From positions 372,001 to 436,000 of the forward strand of contig JAPFFF010000048.1 in NCBI GenBank assembly GCA_039105265.1: a DNA stretch of 64,000 nt, read 5' to 3'. Below are positions 35,828-45,590 of the stretch, in pieces. How positions within the stretch are numbered: position 1 is the first letter of the stretch; every line of letters begins with the position of its first letter. The notes beneath the pieces were generated by a model that saw only the letters and a list, made by a program, of their open reading frames with translations, did no database searches and was not told where the DNA came from. Both the position numbers and the translations under genes were made by a program. Origin of the DNA: Tritrichomonas musculus (Eukaryota > Parabasalia > Tritrichomonadida > Tritrichomonadidae).

Positions 35828-38800
35828 ATGAGCTATCTTTTTGACATCTCAGTTGACCTCTATTCTACTGCAAAAACTGAAGCCAGAAAAGAATACAAAG
35901 AAAGAATCAAAAATATTAAAGAGAAACCAAAATTTAAAAAACAGATGAAGGAATTTATGCAAAAGGCAAATAAAGAAATTTCATTTGAAATAGACATTGG
36001 AGATAATGAAGATAAAAGATTAGCATTCACTGAAATGTTAAGGCAGCTACACAAGAAGAATAAAAAGAATGTAGTGGTAAAAAGTGAATCATTAGATGGT
36101 GAAGATTATAAATGGTTTACTCTATCTAAAGCACAAAAGATAGATACAACAATAGGACACATATCTGGTACAATAGATTTAAATGATGATTGTTCTGATA
36201 ATAATCCATGGGTTGGTAATGTATTCATTCCAGCAAAATATCAATTACTATTCATCAAAAACAAAAGGAAAGGGAAACAAACAACATTCACAATAGATAA
36301 GCAAGACAACAAAGGGAAATTATATGAAGAAGAAATAAAAATAGATGAGGAATACAGAGAAAGTCCAGATGGCGGATTCTTTCCATATATTAATCTATCT
36401 GATATAGACTTAACAAAATACCAAATATTCAAATCAGTGGAAAAAAATAACTACCAAGATAACTGTTTGGTTTATGCAAGCATCCAATCAGGAGTGTTCA
36501 CAAATGAAGAAATCAATCAGCTAAAATTCATGGTTAAAACAAGAATGGTACCAAATAATTTAATCTGTGATATAGCTAAACATTTTAAGTGCCATTTCAT
36601 TGTAAGACGGATAGATGAAGATTTAGATATAAAGTATCAGATGCAAATGAAAATAGATACAAGGAAAAGAAAATGGGCTAAAGATTTTAACAGAACCGTT
36701 GACTTGTTATTATTCAAAAACCATTACATGATTAACAAACCAGTAGGAAATACAAAATTGATTACCATTCTACGAAAGCTATTTAAAGATAATATGTTTA
36801 GAGAAATCAAATCTTGTGAAATGAATATTTTAGCAACAAATGAATACAATAGCCATTTAACAGATTATATGGATTTATCATATGACCCATCTCTTTGTTG
36901 TCAAAAGATAGATTCCACAGAACTGAAGAAAGAAAGAGAGTGGTCAAAGATATACTATTCAGATTTTGAAACTGATACAACATTATCACCACATAAACCA
37001 TATCTGAACATTACTGTGTTTAGAACAGGGAAACTAATTCATAAATTAATCTTTGAGGGAGACCAAATTGCAGATAGATTGTTGAAATCACTAGATAATA
37101 ATTCACTAACATACTTCCATAATTTAAAATATGATGCATGCTTCTTTATAAATACTCCTGGATGGGATGTACAGATTACAGAAAGATGTGGTACCATTTT
37201 ACAGATAGTAATGACAAAATATAAAGAAATAGAAGGCACAGATAAGAAAACAAAGAAGACCAGAAAGATGTCAATAATAGAGAAGAGATTAACATTCCGC
37301 AATAGTTATTCCATTATTCCTGCTGCATTAGCATCTTTCGCTAAAATGTTTCAGCTACCGGTCCACAAAGAAGTGATGGCATATAAACTGTACACTGAAA
37401 AAAATATAAAAAGAAAGAATGTATCAGCTCTTGAATTCCAATTACAATATTACATGGAGAATAAAGATAAGAAAACACTACAACAAATAAAACAAGATTG
37501 GAAACAACTAATTGATAATGCACAATCTTGTGGAGCATACAGTGATTTAAATATTGATATCCCGAAGGGAGTAGCAATGCCTTGCATTGATATAATGAAG
37601 TATGCTATTTATTACTGTAAACTAGATTGTATAGTATTGATGAAGGGTGTTGAAAAATTTAATAGAGACTTGATAGAAGTAAACAGACAAAGACAGATAT
37701 GTTGGATGTACATAATTTCATTTCCATATCTTCCATTGGTTATTATTATGCATACAGATTTGGTTGCTTTGATGATTGCTACCAGTTAAGTGGTAAGCCA
37801 CAAAACTTTATCCAACGTTGCGTTAGTGGTGGAAGAACAATGACTGCTAACAATGAGAAACAATATGTTGAAGAGAGATTACAAGATTTTGATGCTGTAT
37901 CTTTATATCCATCAGCGATGAGTATTATGTCTGGTGTGCCAAAAAGGAATCCCAAAAGTAATTCCTCCTGATATATTAACAGAGGAGTTATTAGATTTTG
38001 ACCAGTTCTTTGCAGAAATAAATATTAAGAAAATAAAATGCAAATCATCTAGTCCATATAAATTTGGACAAGTATTTAGTAGAAATGAACAAGGCTCAAA
38101 AATATTTACCAACAATCCAATAGACCATTATTATATTGACAAGAGGGCTTTCATGGATTTGATGGAGTTTTATGGTTTTGATTATGAGTTCATTAGAGGG
38201 TATTATTTTGATGAAGGATTTAATAACAAGATTAACATATTCATTGAGAAATTATTTAATCTCAGGAGGAAATATCAAGATGCCAGCAATCCATTGCAAC
38301 AAACTATTAAATTACTCTTGAATTCCATCTATGGTAAATCTATATTAAAAGCAACCACAACAGAAACAAAATGTATTCCAAAAAATAAAGCCATCAAATA
38401 TATTTGGAAGAATTATAATTACATCACGGAGATAATAGAGAATAAGTCAATTGATAATGTATATGTTAAAAAAGTAAAGCCTATAAATAATCATTTCAAT
38501 CTACCACATTTTGGTGCTAGCGTTTTGTCGTGGAGTAAGCATTTGATGAATAGGGTAATAAGCTCAGCAGAGCAGAATGGAATAGATATTTATTATACAG
38601 ATACTGATTCCATCCATGTTAAAGAAATAGATGTACCAAGGATTGCTGAGGTGTTTAAGAAAAAATATGGAAGAGAATTGATTGGTAAAAAGATGACACA
38701 GTTCCATTGCGATTTTGATTCATTTAATGGTGCTGTTGGCGGTGTACATTCTAGAAAATTAATTGCACTAGGAAAGAAGAGCTATCTGGATATATTAGTT

Positions 38801-39028
38801 GATGAAAAAGGGAATGAAGGATTACATATTAGATTAAAGGGCGTGCCTAAGCAATGCATATTAAATAAAGTAAAACGAATGGGAATCACAGTTGAAGAGT
38901 TGTATGAAAGAATGTACCAGGGAGAGGAAATCATTTTTAATCTTCTTGATGGTGCTAATTGTTTTAGAAAATCATCTTCGTATCAACAAATTAATTTGCC
39001 TGTGTTTGAACGAAGAATCAAATTTTAA
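35828..39028 (+). pseudogene. Family-B (protein-primed type) DNA polymerase of Maverick A, broken
   Basis: It matches element B's polymerase from B's residue ~600 to the end, without B's acidic lead region. Visible parts: the Cys/His domain described for B (DNCLVYASIQSG and LLLFKNHYMI), the exonuclease motif YSDFETDTTLSPHKPYL, TYFHNLKYDACFFIN, the pre-A block SGKPQNFIQRCVSGGRTMT, motif A DFDAVSLYPSAM, motif B KLLLNSIYGKS and motif C YTDTDSIH. Family-B polymerases of Polintons replicate the element with a protein primer. The gene looks broken, with about two breaks. It lies at the left end of A and is followed by the HNH gene. Confidence 0.88.
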
Positions 39029-39075
39029 TTTTATAGCGTTTCATAATTTTTTTCGAAATTTTATTTCCTCATCAA

Positions 39076-39888
39076 ATGAACCAAGGGTTAGATTACGAGA
39101 AATTATTACGAGAGGCTATCCAAGAAATTCATTTACTCAGAGAAGAAAATGAAAAATTAAAAGAAGAGATAAAACAATTGAATGAATCACTATATGAAAA
39201 TGATGAATGGAATGCAGGTATAATATCAAATCTCAAGAATGAAATGAAGGAATTAAAACAGAGAGTGGAGAATTTAGAGAATACAGTTGATTATGATGAT
39301 ATTGTATATCCAGAAGCAGAGACAGAAGAGGAGGCCCAATGGTTTGATGTCAAAGATGATGATGACTATGAGATAAAAAATATATATCCTTATGATATTA
39401 GACGAAAGAAAGATGAGAAAATAATCACAAACGCAATTGATAAAAAGAGTGGATATATTAAAGTAGCATTAAATAGAAAACCATATTATAAACATATCCT
39501 TATGGCCAAACATTTTATAAATAATGATGACCCAATTAATAAAAAAATTGTAGACCATATAGACCATGATAGAACCAATTATAATACAAAAAATCTAAGA
39601 TGGGTATCAGTGAAAGATAACATAAGAAACAAATATGAATTTAAAGGACAAAAATATAACTATCTAGATAATTTACCAAATGATTGCCAACAAATTACTC
39701 TATTCAATGGATGGGAATTTAGTGATTACTTCATTGATTCTGAAAATAAAATTTGGTTTTACAATGGAAACCAGTTTAGAGAATTAACTGTTTATAAAAA
39801 AAGAAGCTATCTGTATGTTGGTATGATAGACATAAATAATAGACCTCATAACATTGGATTAAATGCATTAATTCAAGAATTCAACTGA
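39076..39888 (+). CDS. HNH endonuclease-like protein with N-terminal coiled coil, 270 residues
   Basis: Residues 1-75 form a coiled coil (LLREENEKLKEEIKQLNESL; ELKQRVENLENTV), followed by an acidic linker. Residues about 105-200 hold a phage-type HNH module: YIKVALNRKPYYKHILMAKHF, then VDHIDHDRTNYNTKNLRWV and SVKDNIRNK, the pattern of NUMOD4/HNH_3 endonucleases that nick or cut DNA at specific sites and often act as homing enzymes. The start ATG lies in TCAAATG, 47 bp after the PolB stop. Element B has no such gene, so it is lineage-specific cargo of A. Its role could be element spread, resolution or defence against sister elements; none can be chosen from sequence. Confidence 0.8.
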   Translation: MNQGLDYEKLLREAIQEIHLLREENEKLKEEIKQLNESLYENDEWNAGIISNLKNEMKELKQRVENLENTVDYDDIVYPEAETEEEAQWFDVKDDDDYEIKNIYPYDIRRKKDEKIITNAIDKKSGYIKVALNRKPYYKHILMAKHFINNDDPINKKIVDHIDHDRTNYNTKNLRWVSVKDNIRNKYEFKGQKYNYLDNLPNDCQQITLFNGWEFSDYFIDSENKIWFYNGNQFRELTVYKKRSYLYVGMIDINNRPHNIGLNALIQEFN

Positions 39889-39906
39889 ACCATAAAAAAA
39901 TTTTTT

Positions 39907-40197
39907 TTATGCTTTGACTAATTGTGCTAACTTCTTTAACTCTTCCAGCTCTGCCTTCTTTCTTAACCTGTATTCTTTCTGCTGCTTACGTCTTGCTTCT
40001 AATCTTTCCTCAGGGGTATTGTATTTGCTTTTTCTACCTCTCTTCTGTTTTTCAGGTGCTGGTTCAGTTTTAATTTCAGCTGGTGGCTCTCCCTCTAAAA
40101 TATTTAACAAGTTCTCTTCTGATTTTGATTTGGATAGTTTTTTAACAATGTCTGTTTGCTTGAATTGTGTTAGGTCTATTTTGTTAGTCATTTCCAT
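39907..40197 (-). CDS. Small basic DNA-binding protein (AT-hook/bZIP-like), element A
   Basis: 96 residues. The core KRGRKSKYNTPEERLEARR followed by KQQKEYRLRKKAELEELKKL combines an AT-hook-like KRGRK with a bZIP-like basic region and a short leucine heptad. The N-terminus is neutral and Glu/Pro-rich. It is a clear homologue of the 81-residue protein of element B (55741-55986), where the same core occurs, so the gene is a conserved Maverick component and probably a DNA-binding regulator or condensing protein. It converges on the HNH gene (18 bp between stops) and shares strand with the following 173-residue-type gene. Confidence 0.7.
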   Translation of the reverse strand: MEMTNKIDLTQFKQTDIVKKLSKSKSEENLLNILEGEPPAEIKTEPAPEKQKRGRKSKYNTPEERLEARRKQQKEYRLRKKAELEELKKLAQLVKA

Positions 40198-40227
40198 TGA
40201 AGAAAAAAATTAAAAAATAAAACGAAG

Positions 40228-40698
40228 CTACAAATTAACTGCATATTTCAAACACAGATGATATTTGTTAATTAATTCATTATATTCTCTATTGTATACT
40301 TGTTTGAAATCTGTGCATACCTCTCCATTATCATTCACTATTTTAATATTTTCTATCTTTCTAATTGGATTTGCTTTACCTGCACAACATCCTATGTCTT
40401 CATCAAGGCCTACCTCAACTGATTCTGCTTTTATAATGGCTTTGATAATATTAGACAAAGCTGTAGCTGGTACGATGATACAATTTTTGGAAACTAGATT
40501 AGATAGCAAAGCCTTATCTTGATTCAACAATATATTGGCATATGTTTCAAGGATGACATATTTTACATCTTTTGCCTCATCCTCTGGATTTTCATCTAGT
40601 TCAACATTTCTTGTAATAACTATTTCTTCTTTTCCATCATCTCTTTTGTTAATGATGATATTGTTATTGATATTGCTTGTTGACTGGGCAGCAGCTTG
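40228..40698 (-). pseudogene. Larger part of the 173-residue-type gene of element A, cut by element B
   Basis: This holds the homologue of residues ~23-173 of B's protein at 47521-48042: shared blocks are INKRDDGKE(E/D)IVIT, ILETYA.ILL, D(K)AL(L/I)SNL(V/I)SK and GCC.GKA.PI.K...IKI(V/I).DNGE. Element B is inserted in it at 40698, and the opening of the gene continues beyond B at 62617-62678. The function is unknown. The conserved CC pair and its place next to capsid genes suggest a structural or assembly protein. Confidence 0.82.
40694..40698. repeat. Target-site duplication of element B, left copy
   Basis: GCTTG precedes the AGTAG tip of element B; the identical 5-mer stands at 62617-62621. 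The 5-6 bp size fits Maverick integrase. Confidence 0.9.
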
Positions 40699-40980
40699 AG
40701 TAGATACCCTAAGGGTGGCGTCTGATACTACGTATCATCTGCCCCCCTTAAGATGAAACTCCATACCTTTTGACATTTCCACATCATAGCACTTTCAATG
40801 TGAAACCTCATGTCACCACTTAACACGTCACCTCATGTTAAACTCATGTCACCACTTAACACGTCACCTCACGTTAAACTCATGTCACCACCTCACGTCA
40901 TCACCTCATGTTATCACCTCATGTCATCACCTCATGTCACACGTCACACAACGGTTCACATAACGTGGTTCAACTGTAAA
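40699..40980. repeat. Left terminal inverted repeat of Maverick B
   Basis: 282 bp beginning AGTAGATACCCTAAGGG. The outer 120 bp are unique and the inner part consists of tandem words (CACCACTTAACACGTCACCT and CACCTCATGTCAT types). It matches the right repeat (62324-62616) nearly base for base apart from an ~11-bp length difference near the inner edge. This fits recent insertion or ongoing homogenisation. Confidence 0.93.
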
Positions 40981-40998
40981 GTGTTTAAGTAACATCAA

Positions 40999-42219
40999 AT
41001 GGCATACCGACGTGATGCTCCGCCAAGTGAAACAGTACCATTACCTATTGAAACAGTATATAATTCATCTAATGATTCACTATCATGTATAATAAATGGG
41101 AATGATTGTTACTTTACTAATGGTTCTAATCATTTTAATCGTATATATTTTAAGTATCCACCTGAATGGCTTACATCTGATGTAGGTGAGAAGATTATTG
41201 GTGTACGTAACATGAAAATCACTGTAAAACAATCCATGCAATTAAACTTCACACTATACATTCGCAAATATAGAAAGGATAAATTCGATAATATGGCCAG
41301 TATGATTTACCCTCATGATAATCCTAGTAATCTTGATGATGAACAGATACAAGACGTGGTTGATCGTTTGGATAGAGATGATTGTAGAGTATTCAAGATT
41401 GATTATTGTCACGACATATTTGATAAACTAGATGATTTTATTGCAGATTTAATCGATACAATTAAAGATGAAAGCATATATGATAAACTTTACGATGCTA
41501 TAATCACAGCAACTAATGATGATAATGAAGATGAGGCTGAATTTAAAGCTAGACAGATTGAATCAATTGAACAGTTGAATAAAGATAAGGATGATTACTA
41601 TCTAATGTGTTTACGTAATGATATACCATTCTATCTCGACGTTGATACTGACATAAATATAATTAAAGACATAGTTGATACAACATTACTAGTTTTCACT
41701 GGTATAAATCCTGAATACTACATTGATTTTATGATGACAGCTAGAAATGATGATGTTACATATGAAAAGCTCTATGAATGGGGTGATCTTGAAGATGAAC
41801 CATTATATATTACCAAAGTGCAACAAGATGAACTTGATTTTACTTACCATGATGATGGTACACCAAATGATAGGTTGGATTTCGATACATCATGTTATTT
41901 TGATCTTGATGATGATGACCGTGTTGATTTACATGATATAATTAAGTTTCATCGAGAATTATCATTCAAAAATGTAATGTTAACCCCTCAATGTGAAGTA
42001 GCTGCATCATTTGCCAGTCAATCTAATCACAACCTCATTGGTAGAACCAACGAAATGTATACACCAATTAAATACTATAAGTTAAATGACAATGATGATA
42101 AATTCTGGATTGAATTTTATGATAGAAATGAGATTACTGTTCCAGTATCATTCAATGATCATCATGTGTTTACAATCGATATGGTATTCTTACAGAATCG
42201 TAAGTTAATATATACTTAA
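40999..42219 (+). CDS. Unknown virion-type protein at the left end of Maverick B, 406 residues
   Basis: First gene inside the left terminal repeat, with its ATG in TCAAATG at 40995-41001. The N-terminal ~75 residues (IINGNDCYFTNGSNHFNRIYFKYPPEWL) and the last ~80 (KYYKLNDNDDKFWIEFYDRNEITVPVSF) look like beta-strand-rich capsid-type sequence. The centre is very acidic, with many Asp pairs. I recognise no named family. By analogy with other Polintons it could be a minor capsid or vertex protein, but that is conjecture. Confidence 0.65.
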   Translation: MAYRRDAPPSETVPLPIETVYNSSNDSLSCIINGNDCYFTNGSNHFNRIYFKYPPEWLTSDVGEKIIGVRNMKITVKQSMQLNFTLYIRKYRKDKFDNMASMIYPHDNPSNLDDEQIQDVVDRLDRDDCRVFKIDYCHDIFDKLDDFIADLIDTIKDESIYDKLYDAIITATNDDNEDEAEFKARQIESIEQLNKDKDDYYLMCLRNDIPFYLDVDTDINIIKDIVDTTLLVFTGINPEYYIDFMMTARNDDVTYEKLYEWGDLEDEPLYITKVQQDELDFTYHDDGTPNDRLDFDTSCYFDLDDDDRVDLHDIIKFHRELSFKNVMLTPQCEVAASFASQSNHNLIGRTNEMYTPIKYYKLNDNDDKFWIEFYDRNEITVPVSFNDHHVFTIDMVFLQNRKLIYT

Positions 42220-42245
42220 TAACATTTTTACTTTGCATTGATCAA

Positions 42246-43316
42246 ATGAGTAGAGTCAAATTCAAGACCATTGATGAAGTCTACGCTAAGTACCCCACCA
42301 AGTCCCTGCCTAAATTCAAACGCATAGCCAATCGTTATGGGTTCACTGATGATGAAGCTAAACACTATCTCAACACAATGGTTGTACACGATCAACGCAA
42401 GCCCAAACCTAAGTTCATGCATATATATTCGAAGCTACCACATGCATTTCAAATGGACACGTTCATTGATCATAAAGCAGCAGGCCAACCTAACTACTTG
42501 ATACTAATCAACATCAACACACGTAAGGGTGCTAATGAAATACATAGAGCACTTAATGAGTTCATCAAAGTTGAACCTCAATGCAAAGCCATTATGTCAG
42601 ATGAAGATGCTGCTTATTTATCAAACACTGTGCTTGACTTCATGCAACAACATAACATCATATATACAACCACAACTGATAATGATCATAACAAGCTTGG
42701 TATTATCAACCGCTTCATGAGAACAATACGTGATATGCGATTCAATCAACCAAAGCTAAGTGTACTACAGATAGTTGACTCATACAATGACATGCCACAT
42801 GGTTCACTACATAACAAGTCACCCAATGATATCACTCAAGATGACGAGTTAACATACATACATGAGATGGAACATCAAGTTAATCCATATGATTTCAAAC
42901 CAGGTGACAGAGTTAGGATAGTGTTTGATGCAAATCCATTCGTTAAACATCGTTCGAACCTATCTAAAGTTGCATACATAGTTGATTCTAATGACGGTAA
43001 CCAGTTCTTGATACGATCTACAGATGGATCTGTCAATACAATGCCAGGTTACAAACTCGTTAAAGCAACTAGCAACATTCCATTAGCAACCACACTTGAT
43101 GATGGCAAACGTGGTGTGGTTAAATCAATCACATCATATAACAAATCAAAAGACACATACAATATCATATATGATTTAGGCAATGGTTCAACGATGAAAG
43201 ACACTATCCCATCTAAGAACATGCGTGAAGGTCACCCAACTAAGCTCTCAACAATGGAACGACAGTACTGGCTTAAACGAAAGACCATACCAGATCACAT
43301 TAAGAAGTTCATCTAA
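42246..43316 (+). CDS. Maverick integrase (retroviral-type rve fold), 356 residues
   Basis: An N-terminal zinc-free lead region is followed by the RNase H-like core: AFQMDTFIDH (first Asp), KAIMSDEDAAYLSN (second Asp) and the long DNDHNKLGIINRFMRTIRD segment, ending with SYNDMPHGSLHNKSP, the usual close of c-integrases. A C-terminal chromo- or SH3-like region (PGDRVRIVFD... YNIIYDLGNG) follows. It should catalyse insertion with a 5-6 bp target duplication, in agreement with the GCTTG repeat. The ATG lies in TCAAATG, 26 bp after the preceding stop; only 6 bp separate it from the ATPase gene. Confidence 0.9.
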   Translation: MSRVKFKTIDEVYAKYPTKSLPKFKRIANRYGFTDDEAKHYLNTMVVHDQRKPKPKFMHIYSKLPHAFQMDTFIDHKAAGQPNYLILININTRKGANEIHRALNEFIKVEPQCKAIMSDEDAAYLSNTVLDFMQQHNIIYTTTTDNDHNKLGIINRFMRTIRDMRFNQPKLSVLQIVDSYNDMPHGSLHNKSPNDITQDDELTYIHEMEHQVNPYDFKPGDRVRIVFDANPFVKHRSNLSKVAYIVDSNDGNQFLIRSTDGSVNTMPGYKLVKATSNIPLATTLDDGKRGVVKSITSYNKSKDTYNIIYDLGNGSTMKDTIPSKNMREGHPTKLSTMERQYWLKRKTIPDHIKKFI

Positions 43317-43322
43317 TATCAA

Positions 43323-44186
43323 ATGAGTCAACATAAAAACGTTATGAATGAAGTTAAACATCTTATTCAAGAGTCGTTACGTAAAAACCAACGTGATATT
43401 GAGATGGCATTGATTAAACCACTAAGTGAAGAGTATCCATTCTCATCAAATGGTATCTACTTTTTAATTGGTAAGATGGGTGCTGGTAAATCATTCTGGA
43501 TATGGTCACACATCATGATAACTGAACGACTGTTCGCTAAGCCATACTATAGTAAGATCATCTTCTGTTCAACGTCAGGTAAACTTGATAAGACAGCTGA
43601 AGTACTATCCAAAAACGTTAAGACACCCATTGAATACCTTAAAGAAGAACATCTATTACCATATCTCAAGCGTCATCTCAAACGCAAGCTCAAGTACTAT
43701 GCTATGGTTAAACATGTGTTATCAAAAATGGTTGACACCAATGAGGAGATGGCAAGAATCATTTCAAAGCATTCATTAAGTGAGATTGAAGATAGGATTG
43801 CATACATAGCAAATAAGCTAGTTAAATATCAAACAGCTTCATATCCATATAACACACTGCTGGTTCTTGATGATGCAGCTGGATCACCACTACTTAAGAA
43901 TGGCAACAGTGAACTATGTCGTTTACTCACTAAAACACGTCACTACAACTTAACCTGTATCATTGCAGTGCAAACACTTCGATTCGTTCATCTCAACGTT
44001 AAACGTTTAGCTACTGACATCATATGCTATAGTGGCTTCAGTAAAGAGGATTTCACATCAATGCTACAACAAACACCTAACAATCTTGACATCAAATCAA
44101 CTACAGAAGCATACCTCAATCATAAAGGCCAACATGATAAATTCATAATCAACATCACAGCGAATCAATCACACTTTGAAGTTTAA
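43323..44186 (+). CDS. FtsK/HerA-type genome-packaging ATPase of Maverick B, 287 residues
   Basis: Walker A is LIGKMGAGKSFW (about residues 47-58) and Walker B is TLLVLDDAAGSPLL (about 178-191), followed by a sensor-like region with LLTKTRHYNLTCIIAVQT. This matches the A32-like packaging ATPases of Polintons, adenovirus-like and large DNA viruses, which pump DNA into the capsid. It is translated from TCAAATG and lies tightly between the integrase and the small virion genes, so the block is likely transcribed gene by gene from short promoters rather than as an operon. Confidence 0.9.
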   Translation: MSQHKNVMNEVKHLIQESLRKNQRDIEMALIKPLSEEYPFSSNGIYFLIGKMGAGKSFWIWSHIMITERLFAKPYYSKIIFCSTSGKLDKTAEVLSKNVKTPIEYLKEEHLLPYLKRHLKRKLKYYAMVKHVLSKMVDTNEEMARIISKHSLSEIEDRIAYIANKLVKYQTASYPYNTLLVLDDAAGSPLLKNGNSELCRLLTKTRHYNLTCIIAVQTLRFVHLNVKRLATDIICYSGFSKEDFTSMLQQTPNNLDIKSTTEAYLNHKGQHDKFIINITANQSHFEV

Positions 44187-44198
44187 TGAATTACAAAC

Positions 44199-44603
44199 AT
44201 GGGATTCAAAAATTTCATTACCAGTGGATGGAACAGGTTAAAAAGTGATGTCCATCAAGGATTGATTGGTGCAAAGAACGTAGCACACCGCATATGGAAC
44301 GCTACTAAGAAGGGATTGGTTGGTGCAAAGAACTATGCTATGAACAACCCTAAAGCAGTTGGCAATATACTACATGCTATCACACCATTTGCAACAGCAT
44401 TCAATCCAACGTTAGGTGCAATCACTACAGCAGGTGCTAATATATTCAGTCACATGCCAAAGGGTTCTGTCACAGATAAGCTAGTTAAAATCAGTGAACA
44501 GTTTGCACGTGGTGAGTTGAAACCAAGTGGATCGCCATCAGCACAAGCAGCAGCTGACCTACGTAAGAGAACACACAACGCAGTACCATTCAGAAGTGTT
44601 TAA
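44199..44603 (+). CDS. Small basic pVI/pX-like virion protein of Maverick B, 134 residues
   Basis: The protein has two copies of an amphipathic unit (GLIGAKNVAHRIWNATKKG and GLVGAKNYAMNNPKA), a hydrophobic Ala/Gly-rich helix (ITPFATAFNPTLGAITTAGANIF) and a Ser/Lys-rich end. This resembles the membrane-active internal capsid proteins (pVI/pX) of adenovirus-like viruses, encoded near the ATPase and capsid genes. The family link is inferred from composition and position. Confidence 0.6.
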   Translation: MGFKNFITSGWNRLKSDVHQGLIGAKNVAHRIWNATKKGLVGAKNYAMNNPKAVGNILHAITPFATAFNPTLGAITTAGANIFSHMPKGSVTDKLVKISEQFARGELKPSGSPSAQAAADLRKRTHNAVPFRSV

Positions 44604-44613
44604 CGACGTTTAA

Positions 44614-44829
44614 ATGAGTTTCAACACAAGAACTAATGCATATAGATCGAACAATTCAGTTATCGTATCTGGACCTGGTACGATGTATAATGAAGTAACT
44701 AGACCTAGATCAAATACCAAACAATATTATGCTAATACTAACACACATGATGTAACCGCACCATATATAAAGTCAAGTAATAGTCGCAAATCAAAGTCAC
44801 GTAATAAACGCAAATCATCACGTAAGTGA
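44614..44829 (+). CDS. Small basic protein of Maverick B, 71 residues
   Basis: The N-terminal half RSNNSVIVSGPGTMYNEVTR matches the opening of the 142-residue protein of element A (62703-63131: RNPNSTIIGAEGEMFNKGTK). The C-terminal 22 residues are a run of Ser/Arg/Lys, as in core or nucleoprotein-like proteins. Ten bp separate it from the preceding gene. Function unknown; DNA-binding is likely from the charge. Confidence 0.65.
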   Translation: MSFNTRTNAYRSNNSVIVSGPGTMYNEVTRPRSNTKQYYANTNTHDVTAPYIKSSNSRKSKSRNKRKSSRK

Positions 44830-44862
44830 ATATTATTGACTTTTTATTTTTGTTTATTTCAA

Positions 44863-45555
44863 ATGTCCAAATATGTTACTGGCATGAAACGCAATCAAAT
44901 CATTCAACGTTGGTTGCAAGGCATTGATGATGAACAATATGAAGTGTTCCCTGCCAAAAAGGATGGTAAGTATATCGTTAAGCTAAGAACACAACCACTC
45001 ATTCATAGAGATAAATCATCAGACAACCTCAATGGTATGCTTGAATCAAGTGATAATTCAAATGCTCACTCAAGTGCTCTCTCAAATGCTCACTCAAGTG
45101 GTAACTGCATCAGAGATGTAGCTGCTGGCAAAGCCAGTAACTCCAATGATGAACCACCATCACAACATGAGGAAGCACAACCTATGCATACACCAACACG
45201 CATACCTAATAGAGTCAAACAACATTCAACACAACGTACAACATCAACACCACATCAAGTTGCCACACATGATACAACCATTAACTTAGAGATACTTGAA
45301 CAGCTACGTTCATTAGGTGAAGAGCTACGTAATGATCGCTTCAAGCGTGAACAAAAACAATACATTAAACATGTTGTTAATAAGGAACTATCAAAGCCAC
45401 GCATAAGAAGTAAGTATGTACCTGATCTATTACCAACTGATGATATACATGACCCACCACATGAATCACCACATGACCCACCTCATGACCCGCCACAAGA
45501 ACCACCTGATGTCATTGAATCAACACCATCGTTTAGATCGCGCATTCGACGATAG
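44863..45555 (+). CDS. Hypothetical protein with Pro/His-rich tail, Maverick B, 230 residues
   Basis: I use the ATG at 44863 (in TCAAATG) rather than the earlier non-ATG opening of the frame. The N-terminal 60 residues (MKRNQIIQRWLQGIDDEQY..PAKKDGKYIVKL) look folded. A Ser/Asn/His-rich linker, a coiled coil (LEILEQLRSLGEELRNDRFKREQKQ) and a tail of HDPPHESPHDPPHDPPQEPP repeats follow. I do not recognise it. Position between the small core protein and the major capsid gene points to a virion or scaffold protein. Confidence 0.6.
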   Translation: MSKYVTGMKRNQIIQRWLQGIDDEQYEVFPAKKDGKYIVKLRTQPLIHRDKSSDNLNGMLESSDNSNAHSSALSNAHSSGNCIRDVAAGKASNSNDEPPSQHEEAQPMHTPTRIPNRVKQHSTQRTTSTPHQVATHDTTINLEILEQLRSLGEELRNDRFKREQKQYIKHVVNKELSKPRIRSKYVPDLLPTDDIHDPPHESPHDPPHDPPQEPPDVIESTPSFRSRIRR

Positions 45556-45590
45556 CTTATGTAATACATTCGTATTTTTAATACATCCAA

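Noticed and set aside
40810-40992. Frame SPLNTSPHVKL in the left terminal repeat (and its twin at 62302-62505)
   Set aside because: Readings of the tandem words in both terminal repeats of Maverick B.
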